In this document: in pieces, positions 8,211 to 17,661 of the stretch
Layout of the letters: each line of letters begins with the position of its first letter
How positions within the stretch are numbered: the stretch's first letter is position 1
Source: UBA11986 sp031402435
GTDB lineage: Bacteria; Bacteroidota; Ignavibacteria; UBA10030; UBA6906
DNA length: 64,000 nucleotides
Reading direction: 5' to 3'
Assembly (NCBI GenBank): GCA_031402435.1
Contig: JANNSJ010000038.1
Coordinates: 30,507 to 94,506, forward strand
Position numbers and translations under genes: made by a program
The notes under the pieces: model-generated
Told to the model about the DNA's origin: nothing
The model's database searches: none
Seen by the model: only the letters and a program-made list of their open reading frames with translations

Positions 8211-10055
8211 TCAGTTTGGCCCTCCGGAAAGAAGGAATACTCCGGCACCGTTTCCTTCAATCTGAATCGACATTGTTGGAATCAGGTCCATCCTTCGCCC
8301 ACTCATGAGATCAAGCAGCTCGCCTGGCCCCTCAAGTTGGTGTTTGAACGGCATCAGGTCGATGGTCTGTTCCGTTCTGTTATTGTTGATGACAACCATG
8401 ATACGCTCGCTACCAAGTGTCCTGAAATAGGTATACACTTCGCGAACCGGCCTGAAATGAACCAGCGCCCCGCGTGACAGCGCCGGATGTTCCTTGCGAA
8501 GCATTAGGAGTTGCCTTGTGAAGTCGAAGATCTCATTTTCCTGCTCCGTCCTTCCCTCTTTGGTGAATGCGTTACGGGCATCTCCCGGCCATCCACCGGG
8601 AAAGTCAGCGCGCAGAGTGCCATGGTCCTTTCCTCCCATCATTCCAATCTCCGTGCCGTACAGTATCTGAGGAATGCCGCGTGTCGTGAGCAACAATGTG
8701 AGTGCGAGTTTCAGACGCTTCACGTCGCCGTTGAGTTTGTACGCGATGCGCGCAATGTCATGGTTGTCAAGAAACGTCACAAGATTATCGGGATTGGCGA
8801 ACAGGAAATCCTTCGTCAGGCAATCGAACACTGTCGAGATGCTTTGGGAGTCTGCAAACACACGGTGGAATGCATCATACAGACCGAAGTCGGTAATCGA
8901 AGGAAGATTGGACGGAACTCTCGTTCGAAAGTTGCTCCCCTTCTGATATGGCGCAAGGTACACCGGGTCCTGAACCCATACTTCTCCAACAATATTGAAT
9001 CGCGGATACTCCTTCAGGATTGCGCGACACCACTCTTCACGAAAATCAGGATCGATGTAGGGATATGTGTCCTCGCGAATGCCGTCAAGTCCGATTGATT
9101 CAATCCACCAGAGCGTACTCTGGATGAGATACTTCGCAACAAACGGATTCGATTGATTCAGGTCGGGCATGTAATCCGTAAACCAGCCATAAGTTGCTTT
9201 GACCTTCATGAGAGAATCTGAATGAACATCCGACAGCTCAACTTTCGAGTGAAATGCTCTGGAATGATTCTCAACGGTCCCATTCAGCCAATCCGGCGTT
9301 GGCAAATTCTTGATCCACGGATGGTTAATGCTGATGTGATTGTTTACGTGGTCCATGATGATCTTCAGGCCGCGTTTGTGTGCTTCGCCCACAAGCTTCC
9401 AGTAAAGTTCATTCGTGCCAAAGCGGGGATCAATGCGATACAAATCCGTGGCCGCGTACCCATGATAGCTTGCATTGGGTGCGTTATCTTCCACCATCGG
9501 GTTCATCCAGAGTGCAGTCACACCCAGATCGTTCAAGTAATCCAGGTTGTTGATGATGCCCAGGATATCACCTCCATGCCTGCCGTATGGGGCAGCACGG
9601 TTCAGCGTGTCTGTCATTTCGGAAACGGAATCATTTGTTGTGTCGCCATTCGCGAAGCGATCAGGCGTAATCAGATACATAGCATCGCGAGCTTCAAACC
9701 CCTGATAGCGGCCGGTTGGATTTTCACGGCGTAAAAGTTGGTAGGTTATTCTCGTGGTGCCGGATTTGTTGCGCAACGCGATCGAATACGTTCCTGGCTT
9801 TGCATTCGGAGCGATCGTGACATCGAGGAACGCGTATGATGCATTCCCGATCTGGTGTGCTTTTGTTACCGCAAACGCTTTGGATGCGCCTGTTGCAGAC
9901 ACACCCGAAAGGTGTTCGCCATGGATCATGAGCTGTATCGTCCGTAATTTCATTCCCACCCACCAGTTGGGCGGATCGATGCGGGTGACCGTTGGAGATT
10001 GAGCGAATGAGAGTTGAACCGAAAGGAGAACGAGGAGAATCCGGGAAAGGCGCAT
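8211..10055 (-). CDS. secreted GH13 alpha-glucanase (cyclomaltodextrinase/neopullulanase-like)
   Basis: A 614-residue protein with a signal peptide (residues 1-18), then an Ig-like cyclomaltodextrinase N-terminal domain (about 20-110), a GH13 (beta/alpha)8 barrel (120-520) and a C-terminal beta domain. The conserved catalytic residues are all there: D329 in DGIREDTYPY (nucleophile), E358 in VGEVW (acid/base) and D433 in FLDNHD (transition-state stabiliser). The RED sequence resembles the RQDTYPY of SusA-type neopullulanases. It should cleave alpha-1,4-glucans or cyclodextrins in the periplasm. It starts 6 bases after the truA stop, an unusual partner, and is followed at 2 bases by the SirB1-like gene. 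Confidence 0.93.
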   Translation of the reverse strand: MRLSRILLVLLSVQLSFAQSPTVTRIDPPNWWVGMKLRTIQLMIHGEHLSGVSATGASKAFAVTKAHQIGNASYAFLDVTIAPNAKPGTYSIALRNKSGTTRITYQLLRRENPTGRYQGFEARDAMYLITPDRFANGDTTNDSVSEMTDTLNRAAPYGRHGGDILGIINNLDYLNDLGVTALWMNPMVEDNAPNASYHGYAATDLYRIDPRFGTNELYWKLVGEAHKRGLKIIMDHVNNHISINHPWIKNLPTPDWLNGTVENHSRAFHSKVELSDVHSDSLMKVKATYGWFTDYMPDLNQSNPFVAKYLIQSTLWWIESIGLDGIREDTYPYIDPDFREEWCRAILKEYPRFNIVGEVWVQDPVYLAPYQKGSNFRTRVPSNLPSITDFGLYDAFHRVFADSQSISTVFDCLTKDFLFANPDNLVTFLDNHDIARIAYKLNGDVKRLKLALTLLLTTRGIPQILYGTEIGMMGGKDHGTLRADFPGGWPGDARNAFTKEGRTEQENEIFDFTRQLLMLRKEHPALSRGALVHFRPVREVYTYFRTLGSERIMVVINNNRTEQTIDLMPFKHQLEGPGELLDLMSGRRMDLIPTMSIQIEGNGAGVFLLSGGPN

Positions 10056-10061
10056 GCTGAC

Positions 10062-10874
10062 CTATCGTTTGATTCGATGGTGATGGCTTCGCGACATCGC
10101 GACAGAGAAAGCTGGCTGGAGCAGGTTCTGCGGACTATTTTGCTGATAGCGTACCTTTTCAAGAAACAACCCTGATGGCGGCGCAGTCAATCGGGATGGT
10201 TCATCGGATTGTTGTTGGATGAACTGTTTCACCTGTTCTACGGTCAGCGCTCCGCGCCCGACTTCTGCAAGAACGCCTACAATGCGCCGGACAAGCCTCC
10301 AGAGAAAATGAGATCCGCTCACGCGGATGAGAATCAAATCCCCCTCTTCCTTCATTTCAATGGCGTCAATCAGCACCTTCGTTGATTTTTCCTCCGGGTC
10401 ATCTTCTGTAAACGATTGCAGGTTTTTCATGCCGACAAAGTGTTGGGATGCTGCAATCATTGCGGCGAAGTCCAGCGGCTCTTTTATCCACCACACATAT
10501 CGTTTACCAAATGCAGTCCTGCGCCGGCAGATTTGATACAGGTAGCTTCGTGCAACTGCGCTGTGGCGTGCGTGAAAATCCGCAGGGGCCTTTTCCACTT
10601 CGAGCAGATTGATATCAGCGGGAAGCACGTCGTTCACTTTCATCCTGATGATTTCGGGGGCAAGCATTGTCTGGACTTCGAGATGAGCCACCTGTTCCAG
10701 TGCATGCACGCCGGCATCAGTCCTGCCCGACCCGTACAGTTCAAACTCGTCCGTTTTGAAGACCTTCTTCATCGCGCCGATGATCTCACCCTGCACCGTG
10801 CCGGCGTTCTTTTGCACCTGCCAGCCGCTGTAGCGGGTGCCTTCGTATTCGATGAATAATTTGAAGCGTGCCAT
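10062..10874 (-). CDS. truA: tRNA pseudouridine(38-40) synthase TruA
   Basis: A 270-residue TruA. The family signature GSGRTDAGVHA places the catalytic aspartate at D53; the RNA-binding second half contains the FLWRLVRRIVG helix. It isomerises uridine to pseudouridine at positions 38-40 of the tRNA anticodon stem. It is the first gene of a minus-strand operon with the GH13 and SirB1-like genes. The C-terminal 25 residues, rich in Q, N and H, extend beyond the usual end. Confidence 0.96.
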   Translation of the reverse strand: MARFKLFIEYEGTRYSGWQVQKNAGTVQGEIIGAMKKVFKTDEFELYGSGRTDAGVHALEQVAHLEVQTMLAPEIIRMKVNDVLPADINLLEVEKAPADFHARHSAVARSYLYQICRRRTAFGKRYVWWIKEPLDFAAMIAASQHFVGMKNLQSFTEDDPEEKSTKVLIDAIEMKEEGDLILIRVSGSHFLWRLVRRIVGVLAEVGRGALTVEQVKQFIQQQSDEPSRLTAPPSGLFLEKVRYQQNSPQNLLQPAFSVAMSRSHHHRIKR

Positions 10875-10956
10875 TGCGTGAGAAAGTGAACGGGGGACTG
10901 CTCAATGGTAGGTATTCTCACGACGATGTTCAAGCGTCCGTCTCGTCAATCTTTGC

Positions 10957-10987
10957 TTGACTTTGAGGTCGCACTCTCATACATTTT
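10957..10987 (+). promoter_or_regulatory. possible Bacteroidota-type promoter
   Basis: TTG at 10957 and TACATTTT at 10980 with 20 bases between resemble the TTG / TAnnTTTG spacing used by the primary sigma factor of Bacteroidota. It lies in the divergent region between truA and the DinB gene, about 95 bases before the latter. Pattern match only. Confidence 0.3.
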
Positions 10988-11082
10988 CGTCGATAGTACA
11001 CTGCGTTCCTTTACTCACTTGACCGATACAAGTCAATCCATTCCACTCATTCACACGTTCTATTAACTCAAGGAGATACGAC

Positions 11083-11676
11083 ATGGTTGGTTTCATGAAA
11101 CATGCGACAATGGTGATACTGTTCGTTGCCCTTGGCGCGACGAACCTGCACGCAGGCGATGCAAAATCGGAAAAGGCGGCGCCAAAGTCCGGGTTCCGCG
11201 CAGAGATCCTATGGCAGTTGGATGACGTTCAAAAGAAAACCGAGGAGCTTGCCGCAACAGTTCCTGCCGAGAAGTACTCATGGCGTCCGGCTGATGGCGT
11301 CCGCTCCATCAGCGAAGTGTATATGCACGTCGTCGGAGCAAACTACTTCTTCATGACATTTCTCGGCGTGAAGCCGCCGATGAAGATGGACCCGGGTATG
11401 GAGAAGACCGTAACAGACAAGGCGGAGATCACCAAGATGCTGAAGCCGTCGTTCGACCATGTTCGCACTGCCGTGCTCAACCTCTCGGACAAAGATCTTG
11501 ACAAGAAAGCCGACATGTTCGGCAATGCCACCACGTATCGGAACGTACTGGTTACCGAAATCGCTCATTTGCACGAACACCTTGGGCAATCCATCGCGTA
11601 TGCGCGCATGAATGATGTTGTTCCTCCTTGGACAGCTGCAGAACAGGCCGCAGCAGCAAAGAAAGACGGCAAGTAG
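11083..11676 (+). CDS. secreted DinB-family protein
   Basis: A 197-residue protein with an AAGGAGA ribosome binding site and a signal peptide (hydrophobic to about residue 24). The rest is a DinB four-helix bundle: LWQLDDVQKKTEELAATVP, then YMHVVGANYFF and the HLHEHLGQSIAYAR helix, which hold the three histidines that usually bind metal in this fold (in VH, EIAHLHEH and the following H). Members include bacillithiol- or mycothiol-dependent enzymes; export with a signal peptide is less usual. A strong hairpin follows at 11698-11743. Confidence 0.85.
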   Translation: MVGFMKHATMVILFVALGATNLHAGDAKSEKAAPKSGFRAEILWQLDDVQKKTEELAATVPAEKYSWRPADGVRSISEVYMHVVGANYFFMTFLGVKPPMKMDPGMEKTVTDKAEITKMLKPSFDHVRTAVLNLSDKDLDKKADMFGNATTYRNVLVTEIAHLHEHLGQSIAYARMNDVVPPWTAAEQAAAAKKDGK

Positions 11677-11697
11677 CTGCTCTTACACCGAATTGCG

Positions 11698-11743
11698 AGG
11701 CACAGAGATATTCGGAGGCGATACTCCGATAAACTCTGTGCCT
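11698..11743 (+). terminator. two-storey hairpin, probable terminator
   Basis: A 10-bp perfect outer stem (AGGCACAGAG with CTCTGTGCCT) enclosing a 6-bp inner stem (TCGGAG with CTCCGA at 11712-11729). It begins 21 bases after the DinB stop, and TGGTGTTGTTCTC follows. Confidence 0.65.
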
Positions 11744-11907
11744 TGGTGTTGTTCTCTTCCCTGCTGTGTAGACCTCCCGTTGGTTGACTTTCCACTTATG
11801 GTTTCGTAAATTCAAACACCAACCTTCAAGAATGCTGTCTCCACTTGAGGAGGGAGCGGAACCTCCCCATCCTCTTTCAGATGTCTTTGACATCAGGAGA
11901 TGATACC

Positions 11908-12486
11908 GTGAAATCCCTTCTTACATTTCTTGTGGCCTGTCTCTCGACCCTCGCAGTTGCACAACCTGCGATCACACAACAAGAAAAGCATAGTCCAACC
12001 ACAAGTCGTAACCCATTTGTAGATTCAATTGTAGTCTGCGCTCCTCGCAGTTACGGATGGAACATGGTGAGCAACCCGGTTCTCCGCGCACCCGGGACTG
12101 ATTCAGTCTGGCAGGTGCTCTGCGATGCACGACGGTGGTGCTTTCCTTTTTGGCCACCTGGAGGCGGGTGGGCGCAGAGTTGCATCGCACAGAATGGCCG
12201 CGGGTTTTGGGTCAAAGTGCTGCCTCCCGGTTCAACAGCATGTTGTATTGTGGGCGATGCAATTGCCCAGGATTCGATCCCCGTGACGAACGGATGGAAT
12301 CTGATCGGCACGATTTCATATCCTGTCGCAGCTTCATCAGTGTATTCGATACCATCGAACATCATAGTGTCCGGGTTCTTTGGATTCTCGTCAGGCTACG
12401 TTCGCGTGGACACCCTCCGTCCCGGTCTTGCGTATTGGGTAAAGTCTCAGCAGGCAGGACGACTCGTTCTTTCTTCGGGACTCTAG
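11908..12486 (+). CDS. secreted protein made of one GWNxVSNP-type C-terminal domain
   Basis: The start is set at the GTG at 11908, 7 bases after AGGAGA; translation from upstream ATGs would bury the signal peptide. The 193-residue product has a signal peptide (KSLLTFLVACLSTLAVAQ) and one beta-rich domain of two half-repeats, each opening with a tryptophan motif (GWNMVSNPV, then GWNLIGTISYPV) and closing with AYWVK and RLVLSSG. The same domain forms the C-terminal half of the next gene. In related genomes such modules usually precede a type IX sorting domain; none is present here. Two extra cysteine pairs are visible. Function unknown. Confidence 0.72.
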   Translation: MKSLLTFLVACLSTLAVAQPAITQQEKHSPTTSRNPFVDSIVVCAPRSYGWNMVSNPVLRAPGTDSVWQVLCDARRWCFPFWPPGGGWAQSCIAQNGRGFWVKVLPPGSTACCIVGDAIAQDSIPVTNGWNLIGTISYPVAASSVYSIPSNIIVSGFFGFSSGYVRVDTLRPGLAYWVKSQQAGRLVLSSGL

Positions 12487-12519
12487 CCCGGGAACGTAGG
12501 CACAGATAAAGGAGATATC

Positions 12520-13518
12520 ATGAATCGATTGAGAATTCTACTTTCAGTTGTCACGGTCGTTTCTCTGACCTTGGTTACCAACGTATGTGCACAACCACGG
12601 TTTGAAATCCCTCTTACCGTGAGCGACGGTGCAATCACGCAAACAGTGTACTTTGGCATTCTACCGCAAGCTGACCCCTGCATCAACTCACAGGACAGCA
12701 TCAATGGACACATAGAGTTATTCCTTCCTGGACCGCCGCCGCCGTCAGGTTCTGTCGAGGCTCGGTTTGTATGGCCGAGAAGCGGGTCGGGAAACGTTTG
12801 TTTCGACCAAGGATCGCAGTGTGACTATAGACCCTTCAGCGCATACACGCAACGCGATACGTTCAGAGTCAATATCTTTCCTGGGGTGACCGCTCCCCCG
12901 GTTTCAATTTCATGGCCAGCCGGTTTGTCATCCTATTTCAGCGGGTTAACACTCAAGGATGTTGCCACTAATGGTGGTACCCACAACGTCAATATGTTGT
13001 CGAGCACTTCGGTGGTTGTCAACCTCAATCCGGCTGACATAAAGATTTACGCCTCTGGCCCCCACAACCCGCATGATACCATGGCAGTGAACGTTCAGAT
13101 TACAATGGGATGGAACCTGGTGTCCAACCCGGTCATCACTGCCAATGATTCCATTCCTTTTCTGTTTCCCGCATGCATTGGCTGTCCATTGTCGCCTCCT
13201 TTTCCCCCATATTTTAATTGCAGGCTCCCGCACGGAAAAGGTGCATGGATAAAATGCCCAGCGGGAGGCGTGGTCACCATTACGGGAATGTCAATCACGG
13301 CTGATACAATTGCAGTATCGAGAGGATGGAATCTGATTGGATCTATCTCGTATCCGGTCGCAACCTCATCGATCACCTCGATTCCGCCCGGCATCATAGT
13401 GTCCGGTTTCTTCGGATACGTAATGGGCTACATGGCGGCATACACGATTCAGCCTGGCCGCGGGTATTGGGTGAAAGCAAATCAGGCAGGGCGGATCGTA
13501 ATTTCATCGGACTTTTGA
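12520..13518 (+). CDS. secreted two-domain protein (beta-sandwich plus GWNxVSNP domain)
   Basis: A 332-residue protein with an AAAGGAG ribosome binding site and a signal peptide cleaved near CAQ. The N-terminal domain (about 25-185) has a TVYFGILP strand, a PF..YTQRDTFRVNIFPG strand and cysteines C51 and C90s; the following gene has a recognisably similar N-terminal domain. The C-terminal domain (about 190-332) matches the whole mature part of the preceding gene: GWNLVSNPV, GAWIKCP, GWNLIGSISYPVATSS, GYWVKANQAGRIVISS. No type IX sorting domain is present. The gene lies 33 bases after its relative and 34 bases before the next one. Confidence 0.75.
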   Translation: MNRLRILLSVVTVVSLTLVTNVCAQPRFEIPLTVSDGAITQTVYFGILPQADPCINSQDSINGHIELFLPGPPPPSGSVEARFVWPRSGSGNVCFDQGSQCDYRPFSAYTQRDTFRVNIFPGVTAPPVSISWPAGLSSYFSGLTLKDVATNGGTHNVNMLSSTSVVVNLNPADIKIYASGPHNPHDTMAVNVQITMGWNLVSNPVITANDSIPFLFPACIGCPLSPPFPPYFNCRLPHGKGAWIKCPAGGVVTITGMSITADTIAVSRGWNLIGSISYPVATSSITSIPPGIIVSGFFGYVMGYMAAYTIQPGRGYWVKANQAGRIVISSDF

Positions 13519-13552
13519 TATGAACTTGTTGCAAAAAGGAATAGCGGACACC

Positions 13553-14401
13553 ATGAAACACATCATCCGTTCGGTAATACTGTTAGCATTCGTTTCGCTC
13601 GCAGCGAGTATTCGAACGGCTGCCCAACCTTGTGCACTCCCGGTAACGAAAACATGGATTGCCATCTCTAATGCAACCGGATATAAGGATACCCTTTGGT
13701 TTGGGTTTGATTCGACAGCTATGTGCGGTGAGGATCCGGGTTTGTGCGAGATTTCCCTGGCAGAACCATGTGGCGCGCCATCGACCATTTTATGTGTTTG
13801 GTGGAGCAGCCCTTGCTGGCCAGGCAGCTCCGGAGACCCTTTGTGGCGCTATGATTTCAGAAGATACGTGAGCAGGACCGACGTTGACACACATAGAATC
13901 GGATTTCAACCTGGCGAGGCAGGATATCCGTTAACTTTTCGTTGGGATAGACAAGTTATTGGCTCACTGAGTGACAGTACTGTTCTTACCTATTTCAGCG
14001 GCGGGACCTATCGCCAACGAATGGACTTGAGCGATTCCCTTGTCATCACAGATGAGCCCATTTTTCAACTACGACTTTTCCGGTATGGACAACAATTAAC
14101 CACAACATACGTTGACGGAGTAAACAAGAGGCTGCCGAGCAACTTCGTACTCTCTCAGAACTACCCCAACCCGTTCAATCCGAGCACGAGAATAAGCTAT
14201 CAACTGACAGCAAATAGCTTTGTCAGTCTCAAAGTACTCAACCTGCTTGGACAGGAAGTCGCAACGTTGGTAACAGCTGAACAAGAACCGGGCGAGCATT
14301 CGGGGGAATGGAACGCTGATGGGCTTCCGAGCGGTGTGTACATCTATCGACTGACAACAGCAGGTGCAACAACTGCGAAGAAGATGCTTCTTCTCAGATA
14401 A
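13553..14401 (+). CDS. T9SS-sorted secreted protein
   Basis: The start is set at the ATG at 13553, preceded by AAAAGGA; an earlier ATG at 13520 lacks a site. The 282-residue product has a signal peptide (cleavage near RTAAQ), an N-terminal domain like that of the preceding gene (DTLWFGFDS, YDFRRYVSRTDVDTHRIGFQPG), and ends in a complete type IX secretion sorting domain of about 80 residues: LSQNYPNPFNPST, LLGQEVATLV, GVYIYRL and a lysine-lysine-LLLR tail. It should be exported by T9SS and anchored to or released from the cell surface. It converges on priA with only 8 bases between stops. Confidence 0.88.
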   Translation: MKHIIRSVILLAFVSLAASIRTAAQPCALPVTKTWIAISNATGYKDTLWFGFDSTAMCGEDPGLCEISLAEPCGAPSTILCVWWSSPCWPGSSGDPLWRYDFRRYVSRTDVDTHRIGFQPGEAGYPLTFRWDRQVIGSLSDSTVLTYFSGGTYRQRMDLSDSLVITDEPIFQLRLFRYGQQLTTTYVDGVNKRLPSNFVLSQNYPNPFNPSTRISYQLTANSFVSLKVLNLLGQEVATLVTAEQEPGEHSGEWNADGLPSGVYIYRLTTAGATTAKKMLLLR

Positions 14402-14409
14402 CCATAACC

Positions 14410-16944
14410 CTACATCAGTCCTGCCGGATCGACGTCAATCGTCAGTCGCACGGAGCTCTTTGCTGATTGTTCGTACGCAACCATCGCCTTCCGCAACGCT
14501 GCACGCAGATGCGCCCCCGATGGATCCGTTGCCTTTGGACTCTTGATGATGATATGCCACCGGTACCGGTTATTGATCTTCGCAATCACTGCCGGTGCGG
14601 GACCGAGCACTGTGAATGTCCCATTTGACGCTGTGAGCAGCTTTGCAAATCGCTCGGAATGTTTTTGCACTTCCGTCTCGTTCGGCCCTTTCGTCTCAAC
14701 CAGTGCGAGACGTGAGAAGGGCGGATATTCAAGTTCCTTCCGCTCTTCCATTTCCTCTTCGAAGAACTTCTTCACATCGTGGTCAACGACATGCTTGAGT
14801 GTGTAGTGATCGGGCTGTTGAGTCTGTATGATGACCTCGCCAAGCAAGTCACTTCGCCCGGCTCGCCCCGCTACTTGCGTCAAGAGTTGGAACGTTCGTT
14901 CTGACGAGCGAAAATCCGGCAGCAGCAACTGCGTATCTGCCGAGATAACACCCACAAGCGTGACCCGCGGGAAATCCAAACCCTTTGCCACCATCTGTGT
15001 ACCGAGCAGAATGTCTGCCTCGCCATCCCCAAACTTCCTCAGGATGCGGTCGTGCGCACCTTTGCGCGACGTGGTATCAAGGTCCATCCTGAGAATGCGG
15101 GCGTGAGGAAAAAGGGTTGCTAGCTCTTCTTCCACCCGTTGCGTGCCTATGCCGTGCAATTGAAGACTTGCACCCTTGCACTGCGGACATTGGACGTGCT
15201 GCTGCCTGACCAACCCGCAGTAATGACACCGGAGATGTTTTTTTGCAAGATGATACGTGAGAGTGATGCTGCAGTTCTCGCACATCTCCGAATACCCGCA
15301 ATCAGAACACACCACAAACGGAGCGAACCCTCTCCTGTTTTGCAGCAGGATGATTCCTTCCTTCTTCTTCAGGCGATCTTCTATTCTCTGCTTCAAGACA
15401 TCCGACACCGATGAGAGTTTGAAGTCTTTCAGCTTGATTCTCTGATCGTCGGGAAGGGACTCCTTCATTGCCGCGTACGCACGCTTCCTTTCCTGCGTCA
15501 TATCCACGATCTCGATTGCCGGCATCGGCACCTGATCGATGCGATACGGCATGGAGAGGAGTGAGTATTTCCCGTTCATTGCATTGTGGTACGATTCAGC
15601 GGAAGGCGTTGCCGAACCGAGCACAACAACGGCATTGCTGTGCGCACCACGAACGATTGCCACGTCGCGGGCATTGTACCGCGGCGAGGAATCGAACTGC
15701 TTGTACGATGCTTCGTGCTCTTCATCGACGACAATCAAACCGAGATTGCTCAACGGCGCAAACACAGCCGACCGCGGCCCGATGACAATCCTGTATGTCC
15801 CTCTCAATGCCAGTCGCCATACATCGTACCGCTCGCCTGCGGACATCCTGCTGTGTACGACCGCAACCTGATCCGCAAAATGACTCTTGAACCGCCGCAC
15901 AATCTGCGGCGTGAGGGAGATTTCAGGAACAAGAACAATCACCGTCTTCCCCTGACTCAGACAATGCCGGATCGCCTCGATATACACTTGAGTCTTTCCG
16001 CTTCCCGTCACACCATGAAGCAGAAAGGTCCGGGTGACTGCGTCATCGATTGCAGTTGAGAGAGAATGCAGGATGGTCTTCTGATTAGCGTTGAGGGTGA
16101 TGCGAAGAGTTTGTTCTTCCGTACCGAAATCCTGTGCACGATTAACTTCGCGCTTTACTATTGGCACCAAGCCCGAACTGACAAATCCCTTCAGCATCGG
16201 CAAAGTAACTCCCGACTTCTTTAATAAATCTGAAACTGATACTTCCGGGGAGTGTTGTTCCTTCAACAGCCGCAGCGCCTCAAGCAGTTGGAGGCCTTTT
16301 TTTTTGCGTGGTGAAATATCCCTGAGTGCGACATCGAGAAGCGCAGAGTCCACAGACTCAACGAGGACATATTCCTTCAGCTTTACCTTCTGCTGCTGAC
16401 GGGAAACCATCTCCTCCGTCATCACCATGCCTGCCAGTTCCATTTCATTGAGCACGGCGTTGATGTTCTTCAATCCCAACTTCTTCTTGATCTCCGCAGA
16501 TGACGTTGGACCATTATCAGCCAGAAATTGCAACAGCTTGGCCCTTTTCGGTGCCTGCGATTTCAAATCCTTGATGGTTTGCGGGAGATCGGCAAGGGAC
16601 AGAGGTGTTCGAACCATCCGTTTGCTTGCTGTAAATCCCTGCGGGAGAGCGGCTTTCAGGACTTCTCCGAGAGGGGCAAAGTAATACTCCGCAATCCATC
16701 TGCACAGGTCAAGCAGCTCCCGGGAGACAACGGGCTGCGCATCGATGACATCATTGATGGGTTTGATACCTTTGACGGAAGATGAAGCAGGCAGATCAAC
16801 AATAAGGCCTGTGACATACTTTCTGCCGAATGGAACAATTGCGCGCGCGCCGGGAACAGCGAGGTGCTGGAGATCGGACGGAACGAGGTACGTGAATGTT
16901 TTATCGACTGCGAGAGGCAGGGCGACATCAACGAACTGAGGCAT
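14410..16944 (-). CDS. priA: primosomal protein N' (replication restart helicase PriA)
   Basis: An 844-residue PriA of normal length. It has an N-terminal 3'-DNA-end-binding domain (about 1-110), a winged-helix region, a Walker A motif GVTGSGKT (311-318), the Walker B motif DEEH (407-410) and, near 550-590, eight cysteines as four CxxC pairs (CSDCGYSEMCENC, CHYCG, CPQC) binding two zincs. The helicase C-lobe has GRAGR. It rebuilds the primosome at stalled forks. It starts 105 bases from the divergent adaA gene, so the two share a promoter region. Confidence 0.97.
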   Translation of the reverse strand: MPQFVDVALPLAVDKTFTYLVPSDLQHLAVPGARAIVPFGRKYVTGLIVDLPASSSVKGIKPINDVIDAQPVVSRELLDLCRWIAEYYFAPLGEVLKAALPQGFTASKRMVRTPLSLADLPQTIKDLKSQAPKRAKLLQFLADNGPTSSAEIKKKLGLKNINAVLNEMELAGMVMTEEMVSRQQQKVKLKEYVLVESVDSALLDVALRDISPRKKKGLQLLEALRLLKEQHSPEVSVSDLLKKSGVTLPMLKGFVSSGLVPIVKREVNRAQDFGTEEQTLRITLNANQKTILHSLSTAIDDAVTRTFLLHGVTGSGKTQVYIEAIRHCLSQGKTVIVLVPEISLTPQIVRRFKSHFADQVAVVHSRMSAGERYDVWRLALRGTYRIVIGPRSAVFAPLSNLGLIVVDEEHEASYKQFDSSPRYNARDVAIVRGAHSNAVVVLGSATPSAESYHNAMNGKYSLLSMPYRIDQVPMPAIEIVDMTQERKRAYAAMKESLPDDQRIKLKDFKLSSVSDVLKQRIEDRLKKKEGIILLQNRRGFAPFVVCSDCGYSEMCENCSITLTYHLAKKHLRCHYCGLVRQQHVQCPQCKGASLQLHGIGTQRVEEELATLFPHARILRMDLDTTSRKGAHDRILRKFGDGEADILLGTQMVAKGLDFPRVTLVGVISADTQLLLPDFRSSERTFQLLTQVAGRAGRSDLLGEVIIQTQQPDHYTLKHVVDHDVKKFFEEEMEERKELEYPPFSRLALVETKGPNETEVQKHSERFAKLLTASNGTFTVLGPAPAVIAKINNRYRWHIIIKSPKATDPSGAHLRAALRKAMVAYEQSAKSSVRLTIDVDPAGLM

Positions 16945-17049
16945 GGGGAAATATCGAGAAAAGGTGCGTGAAGGTCAATGAATTGCTGGGCAAAATTCCT
17001 TGCACGAAAAACGGTAGAACTTGCCAACAAATAGTTGTAGCTTGAACCC

Positions 17050-17619
17050 ATGAAGATGCCGGCCCACAGTGAAATGATAGCCGCAATGCAGAACGATGAC
17101 TCCCGGTATAACGGGAAGTTCTTCGTGTGCGTGAAGAGCACGGGAATCTACTGTCTCCCCTCCTGCAAAGCGAAACGACCTCTTCTCAAGAATGTGAAAT
17201 TCCATGCAACACGTGAGGAAGCGATCAGGGATGGGTTCAGAGGATGCAAGCGGTGCAAATCGGAGTTCTATCCTGATGTGGCGCCTGACTGGCTTGGACC
17301 GTTACTCACGCTCATGCGTAGTCGGACCCACACGAGAATTACGGAGAAAGAACTTGCCAACAGGGCGGGCGTGGATATCTCCACCATCCGGCGGTATTTC
17401 AAATCGTACCTGAATACAACACCCACGACAATGCATCGAAACATCCGGCTCGAACACGCCCACTCTCTCCTGAAACGTGGCTCCGATTATTTGACCGCTG
17501 TATATGATACAGGTTTTGAATCGCCAAGCGGGTTTCGCGAAGCATTTGTAAAACGCTACGGCTATCCCCCTTCCACTCGCAAGCTTAGAGAAATGGTTGC
17601 AGGGAACAATCCCTTGTAA
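17050..17619 (+). CDS. adaA: Ada-type methylphosphotriester sensor and AraC regulator (AdaA-like)
   Basis: A 189-residue two-domain protein. The N-terminal Ada zinc-binding domain (about 10-80) has all four zinc cysteines (IYCLPSC and GCKRC), one of which should accept the methyl group from DNA phosphotriesters. The C-terminal half is an AraC-type helix-turn-helix (ELANRAGVDISTIRRYF and the GFESPSGFREAFVKRYGYPP second motif). Methylation should turn it into an activator of alkylation repair genes. The Ogt-type methyltransferase that is fused to Ada in enterobacteria is encoded separately two genes downstream, the split arrangement of Bacillus. The start could also be the ATG at 17056. Confidence 0.93.
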   Translation: MKMPAHSEMIAAMQNDDSRYNGKFFVCVKSTGIYCLPSCKAKRPLLKNVKFHATREEAIRDGFRGCKRCKSEFYPDVAPDWLGPLLTLMRSRTHTRITEKELANRAGVDISTIRRYFKSYLNTTPTTMHRNIRLEHAHSLLKRGSDYLTAVYDTGFESPSGFREAFVKRYGYPPSTRKLREMVAGNNPL

Positions 17620-17661
17620 CAAGACAGCAAAGTACACGAATCATCTCACCACAAAACAACA

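Noticed and set aside
8511..9098. 195-residue plus-strand ORF
   Set aside because: Antisense to the GH13 gene with all catalytic residues in place.
11845..11907. Upstream start for the first GWN-domain gene
   Set aside because: The ATGs at 11845 and 11881 would put a charged segment before the signal peptide; the GTG at 11908 has AGGAGA at the right distance.
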